Below, piece by piece: positions 59,893 through 64,000 of a stretch of 64,000 bases of DNA (position 1 is its first letter; each line of letters starts with the position of its first letter). The stretch comes from Rhizophagus irregularis (taxonomy: Eukaryota > Glomeromycota > Glomeromycetes > Glomerales > Glomeraceae), in the NCBI RefSeq assembly GCF_026210795.1, contig NC_089433.1, positions 3,807,001 to 3,871,000 on the forward strand. The letters are read 5' to 3'. The notes under the pieces were generated by a model. The model ran no database searches. It saw only the letters and a program-made list of their open reading frames with translations, and was not told where the DNA came from. Made by a program: the position numbers and the translations under genes.

Positions 59893-59973
59893 AATAAAAT
59901 TATAAGATTTTAATATAATAAATAATTAATTAATTAGATTATAAATAAATAGTACAGTATATAATAACTTATA

Positions 59974-62900
59974 ACTTACCAACTAAAAGATTTAATTATT
60001 ATGAGTAAATAATATATAATTATAATAAACTAAATATAAAAAATATAGGATTATTATAATTAAAAAATGCAATACTTACAGGCTAAAATATTTTGGGTGA
60101 TTTTTTAAATAATTTAATTAGTTTAAATTATATGTAAATATTATATAAATATAATAAATTACTTACATTCATAAATATCTGAATAATTTTTTAAATAAAG
60201 AATTTAGTTAGTTTAAATTATATGTAAATATTATATAAATATAATAGAATTAAATAAATAACTTATAACTTACCAACTAAAAGAAATTATAGAATAATTT
60301 TTTAAATAAAGAATTTAGTTAGTTTAAATTATATGTAAATATTATATAAATATAATAGAATTAAATAAATAACATACTCCCTATATTATTAAATAAATAA
60401 TTTTTTTAAATAAAGAATTTAGTTAGTTTAAATTATATGTAAATATTATATAAATATAATAAATTACTTACGAACTAAAATATTTGAAATAAAGAATTTA
60501 GTTGGTTTAAATTATATGCAAATATTATATAAATATAATAAATTACTTACGTTCTAAATATTTGAAATAAAGAATTTAGTTAGTTTAAATTATATGTAAA
60601 TATTATATAAATATAAAATAAATTACTTACGTTCTAAAATATTTGAATAATTTTTAAATAAAGAATTTAGTTAGTTTAAATTATATGTAAATATTATATA
60701 AATATAATAGAATTAAATAAATAACATACTCCCTATATTATTATTATATAAATAATTTTTTAAATAAAGAATTTAGTTAGTTTAAATTAAATGTAAATAT
60801 TATATAAATATAATAAATTACTTACGAACTAAAATATTTGAATAATTTTTTAAATAAAGAATTTAGTTAGTTTAAATTATATAAATATAATAGAATTAAA
60901 TAAATAACTTATAACTTACCAACTAAAAGAAATTATAGAATAATTTTTTAAATAAAGAATTTAGTTAGTTTAAATTATATGTAAATATTATATAAATATA
61001 ATAAATTACTTACGTTCTAAAATATTTGAATAATTTTTTAAATAAAGAATTTAGTTAGTTTAAATTATTTGTAAATATTATATAAATATAATAGAATTAA
61101 ATAAATAACATACTCTCTATATTATTAAATAAATAATTTTTCAAATAAAGAATTTAGTTAGTTTAAATTATATGTAAATATTATATAAATATAATAAATT
61201 ACTTACGTTCTAAAATATTTGAATCATTTTTTAAATAAAGAATTTAGTTAGTTTAAATTATATGTAAATATTATATAAATATAATAAATTACTTACGTTC
61301 TAAAATATTTGAATCATTTTTTAAATAAAGAATTTAGTTAGTTTAAATTATATGTAAATATTATATAAATATAATAAATTACTTACGTTCTAAAATATTT
61401 GAATAATTTTTTAAATAAAGAATTTAGTTAGTTTAAATTATATGTAAATAATATTACATAAATATAATAAATTACTTACGTTCTAAAATATTTGAATAAT
61501 TTTTTAAATAAAGAATTTAGTTAGTTTAAATTATATATATAAATATAATAAATTACTTACGTTCTAAAATATTTGAATAATTTTTTAAATAAAGAATTTA
61601 GTTAGTTTAAATTATATGTAAATATTATATAAATATAATAAATTACTTACGTTCTAAAATATTTGAATAATTTTTTAAATAAAGAATTTAGTTAGTTTAA
61701 ATTATTTGTAAATATTATATAAATATAATAGAATTAAATAAATAACATACTCTCTATATTATTAAATAAATAATTTTTCAAATAAAGAATTTAGTTAGTT
61801 TAAATTATATGTAAATATTATATAAATATAATAAATTACTTACGTTCTAAAATATTTGAATCATTTTTTAAATAAAGAATTTAGTTAGTTTAAATTATAT
61901 GTAAATATTATATAAATATAATAAATTACTTACGTTCTAAAATATTTGAATAATTTTTTAAATAAAGAATTTAGTTAGTTTAAATTATATGTAAATATTA
62001 TATAAATATAATAGAATTAAATAAATAACATACTCCCTATATTATTATTAAATAAATAATTTTTTAAATAAAGAATTTAGTTAGTTTAAATTATATGTAA
62101 AATATTATATAAATATAATAGAATTAAATAAATAACATACTCCCTATATTATTAAATAAATAATTTTTTTAAATAAAGAATTTAGTTAGTTTAAATTATA
62201 TGTAAATATTATATAAATATAATAAATTACTTACGTTCTAAAATATTTGAATAATTTTTTAAATAAAGAATTTAGTTAATTTAAATTATATGTAAATATT
62301 ATATAAATATAAAATAAATTACTTACGTTCTAAAATATTTGAATAATTTTTAAATAAAAAATTTAGTTAGTTTAAATTATATGTAAATATTATATAAATA
62401 TAATAGAATTAAATAAATAACATACTCCCTATATTATTAAATAAATAATTTTTTAAATAAAGAATTTAGTTAGTTTAAATTATATGTAAATATAATATAT
62501 TAAACAAATAACTTACACCCTGTAGTATTATTAATTAATAATAATTATAAAGTAAAGTAATTATAATCAATTAGATAAAATATTATAATTGTATATAAAA
62601 ATTAAGTATATACAGTAACTTACAATCTAATTATTTAAATAAATAATATTATTAGTTTAAATTATAAATACTCTTAAATTAATATAAAATTAAATACTTA
62701 CTTTCTATAATATTAGTAATTATTAAAGAATTATATCAATAGAAAATTTAGTTATTTAAAATATCATGTAAAATACAATAAAAAAAAAATAGCTATTAAC
62801 TTACTAACTATAATAATATTAATAATAAAATAAATTATTTGGTTATATAAAATAATAGAAGTAAGTAATTTAATTATCATTCCGATTATAAGATAACCTA

Positions 62901-62990
62901 TTACTTACGAGCTAATATACGAGCTAATATAGTAAAATAATTTTTAGAAATAGTTTAAAAAATTTAAATTATATGTTTATAATTTACAAG
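59974..62990 (-). repeat. Tandem array of intron-like units separated by 3-nt candidate microexons
   Basis: Read on the minus strand, the typical unit is 90 bases: an 87-nt segment starting GTAAGTAATTTATTATATTT and ending AAATATTTTAG, with AAACTAACTAA (branch-site consensus) about 38 bases before its end, then three bases, then the next GTAAGT. I count 32 sites of the form AG-NNN-GTAAGT or GTATGT between 59974 and 62911; the only one without AG is at 60161-60171 (TG). The three bases are AAC (13 sites), GGA (5), TTG (3), AGA (2), TTC (2), and CCT, AAT, GGT, ATT, AAA, TTA, CTC once each. Intron-like lengths mostly range from about 71 to 105. Units at 62511-62911 have diverged widely but keep the 3-base spacing. 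Confidence 0.8.
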
Positions 62991-63003
62991 CTAATTTTCT
63001 TAC

Positions 63004-63046
63004 CTTCATCTTCTTTATCTTTCTCAATTTTTGAAACTAGTTTCAT
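63004..63046 (-). other. Candidate first coding exon of the kinase gene
   Basis: Minus-strand ATG at 63044-63046 opens MKLVSKIEKDKEDE and reaches a GTAAGA donor at 63003, leaving one extra base (phase 1). A longer alternative reads on to a GTAAAT donor at 62987 (phase 2). Both lie just upstream of the intron-like array and point toward the kinase exons. In phase 1, adding every 3-base site plus the single A near 59886 enters the kinase exon in the right frame with no stop. In phase 2, stops arise (for example TTA followed by AAA). This is a model from sequence only. Confidence 0.35.
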
Positions 63047-63299
63047 TATATTGCAAATTTGGTTTGGAAAAATTTTAGAGCAATTTCAATTTGTATTAGA
63101 TATCTATATTCATGTTATATGCTTTTACCTTTATCGTTACTTTGAGACTTTCTGAACAAGAAATTGTTAGTCCAGGACATACTTTTACAATAAGATTATC
63201 AACAAGTACAAGAGATGTTAAAATTAATTGAAATTCTTTTTATTCGAGCATATATAGTTGTTTGTGTAGCACCAATTTTCAGCCAGATATATTTAATTA
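63047..63299. other. Upstream DNA of the kinase locus
   Basis: No supported gene. A plus-strand stretch at 63140-63240 reads LSEQEIVSPGHTFTIRLSTS in one frame before a stop, without family recognition. Confidence 0.3.
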
Positions 63300-63319
63300 G
63301 GCGTTAGAGCGTAGTGCTT

Positions 63320-63440
63320 CGACCCGGATGAAAACCGTCATCCGGATTACACAAAAAAAAAATCCAGATTATATCCGGGTCGATCCGGATTTTAAATCCG
63401 GATCAGATAATCCGGATAGAAACCGGAAACCGGATTGGAT
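63320..63440. repeat. ATCCGGAT-rich segment
   Basis: About nine ATCCGG/CCGGAT words in 120 bases, as at 23740-24300 and near 9615. It looks like the end of a dispersed element or a short simple-sequence region. Confidence 0.5.
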
Positions 63441-63449
63441 TTTTTTTAA

Positions 63450-64000
63450 TTGCGAGCTACGGAGATGCACAATAGCTCATTAGAATCGTCTCGTTGAGAC
63501 GGATCGAATGGCGCTAATTTCATCCTTATACAATCACTGGATGCCGAAATATTCAACAAAACATCAAAAATCGGCATTTTATATATTGCAAATTACGATA
63601 CTGCGCCATTTTATGTTTGTCGAATATCTCGGCAACCAGTGATCGTATAAAGATGCACAATAGCTCATTCGAATAGTTGCATCAAGACAAATCTAATGAG
63701 TTTTAGATCATCTTTCTACGTCCACTGGATGTCGAGATACTCAATAAAATGTCAAAATCTGCATTTTTCATTTCGCGATACTGTGCCATTTTACGGTTTT
63801 CTGAATATCTCAGTATAGAGTGATTGTAGAAAGATGAACTTAGTACCATTCGATTTGTTGCAACGAGACGATTCTAATGAGATATTATGCATCTCTGTAC
63901 GACCACTAGATGCCGAGATATTTAGCAAAATGTAAATGGCGCAGTATCACAAAAATGAGAAGTGCCGATGTTTGATGTTTTGTTGAATATCTCGACATCC
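63450..64000. repeat. Satellite-like repeat, about 170-200 bp units with inverted halves
   Basis: Repeated blocks combine GAGATGCACAATAGCTCATT, GAATCGTCTCGTTGAGACG, CACTGGATGCCGA, ATATTCAACAAAACATCAAA and GATACTGCGCCATTTTA, followed by reverse-sense forms such as GAATATCTCGGCAACCAGTG. At least three diverged units are visible and the array runs off the window end. It is GC-richer than its neighbours and non-coding. Confidence 0.65.

Noticed and set aside
59974-62520. CRISPR-like look of the regular ~90-bp repeats
   Set aside because: The host is eukaryotic, there are no unique spacers or cas genes, and the units are similar along their whole length with splice-site structure instead.

Overview
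The window is very AT-rich eukaryotic DNA with short introns (about 70-115 nt, GTAAGT-type donors, TAG/CAG acceptors). It holds a large local family of BTB-BACK-TLDc genes, an F-box gene, a TKL-type kinase gene, a decayed beta-trefoil lectin gene and many small non-autonomous elements. Gene content and style fit an arbuscular mycorrhizal fungus (Glomeromycotina, most likely Rhizophagus). This assignment comes from family recognition, not from a database search.

Layout. 1-860: 5' part of a BTB-TLDc gene (minus). 1-3.4 kb: SINE-like insertion, T-rich minisatellite and a broken coiled-coil gene; the minisatellite and coiled-coil gene recur as a duplicated block at 9.65-11.87 kb, where the coiled-coil gene is intact. 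4.7-8.8 kb: two divergent intact BTB-TLDc genes. 12.8-15.7 kb: decayed unrecognised minus-strand gene, split by a 357-bp palindromic element. 17.6-19.0 kb: F-box gene. 19.7-28.9 kb: BTB-TLDc genes and fragments on both strands, two intact and one with two nonsense codons. 29.4-31.7 kb: decayed lectin/BTB/TLDc composite. 34.5-35.8 kb: two inverted-repeat elements. 36.4-53.1 kb: a second BTB-TLDc series, all on the minus strand and about 3 kb apart (two intact, three broken, plus fragments), with a hairpin element, a 540-bp inverted-repeat element and a 0.7-kb polypyrimidine tract between them. 57.0-59.8 kb: predicted pseudokinase with a long coiled coil. 59.9-63.0 kb: tandem array directly upstream of it. 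63.3-64.0 kb: dispersed/satellite-like repeats.

The BTB-TLDc genes share one architecture: a 254-257 nt first exon ending inside the BTB domain, a phase-2 intron, and a second exon carrying the rest of BTB, BACK and TLDc. They fall into two groups with different upstream motifs. BTB-BACK proteins are commonly Cullin-3 substrate adaptors, but no target can be read from the sequence. The pattern is tandem gene birth and death: six complete genes, one intact to the window edge, five broken full-length copies, and several fragments.

The most unusual feature is the 59.9-63.0 kb array. On the kinase strand nearly every unit reads as a complete short intron (GTAAGT or GTATGT donor, usually a CTAAC-type branch site, AG acceptor), and successive 'introns' are separated by exactly three nucleotides. 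I count 32 such sites, 31 with a canonical AG. The three bases vary but the length does not. This would be a run of 3-nt candidate microexons in the 5' region of the kinase gene. Whether they are spliced needs RNA evidence.
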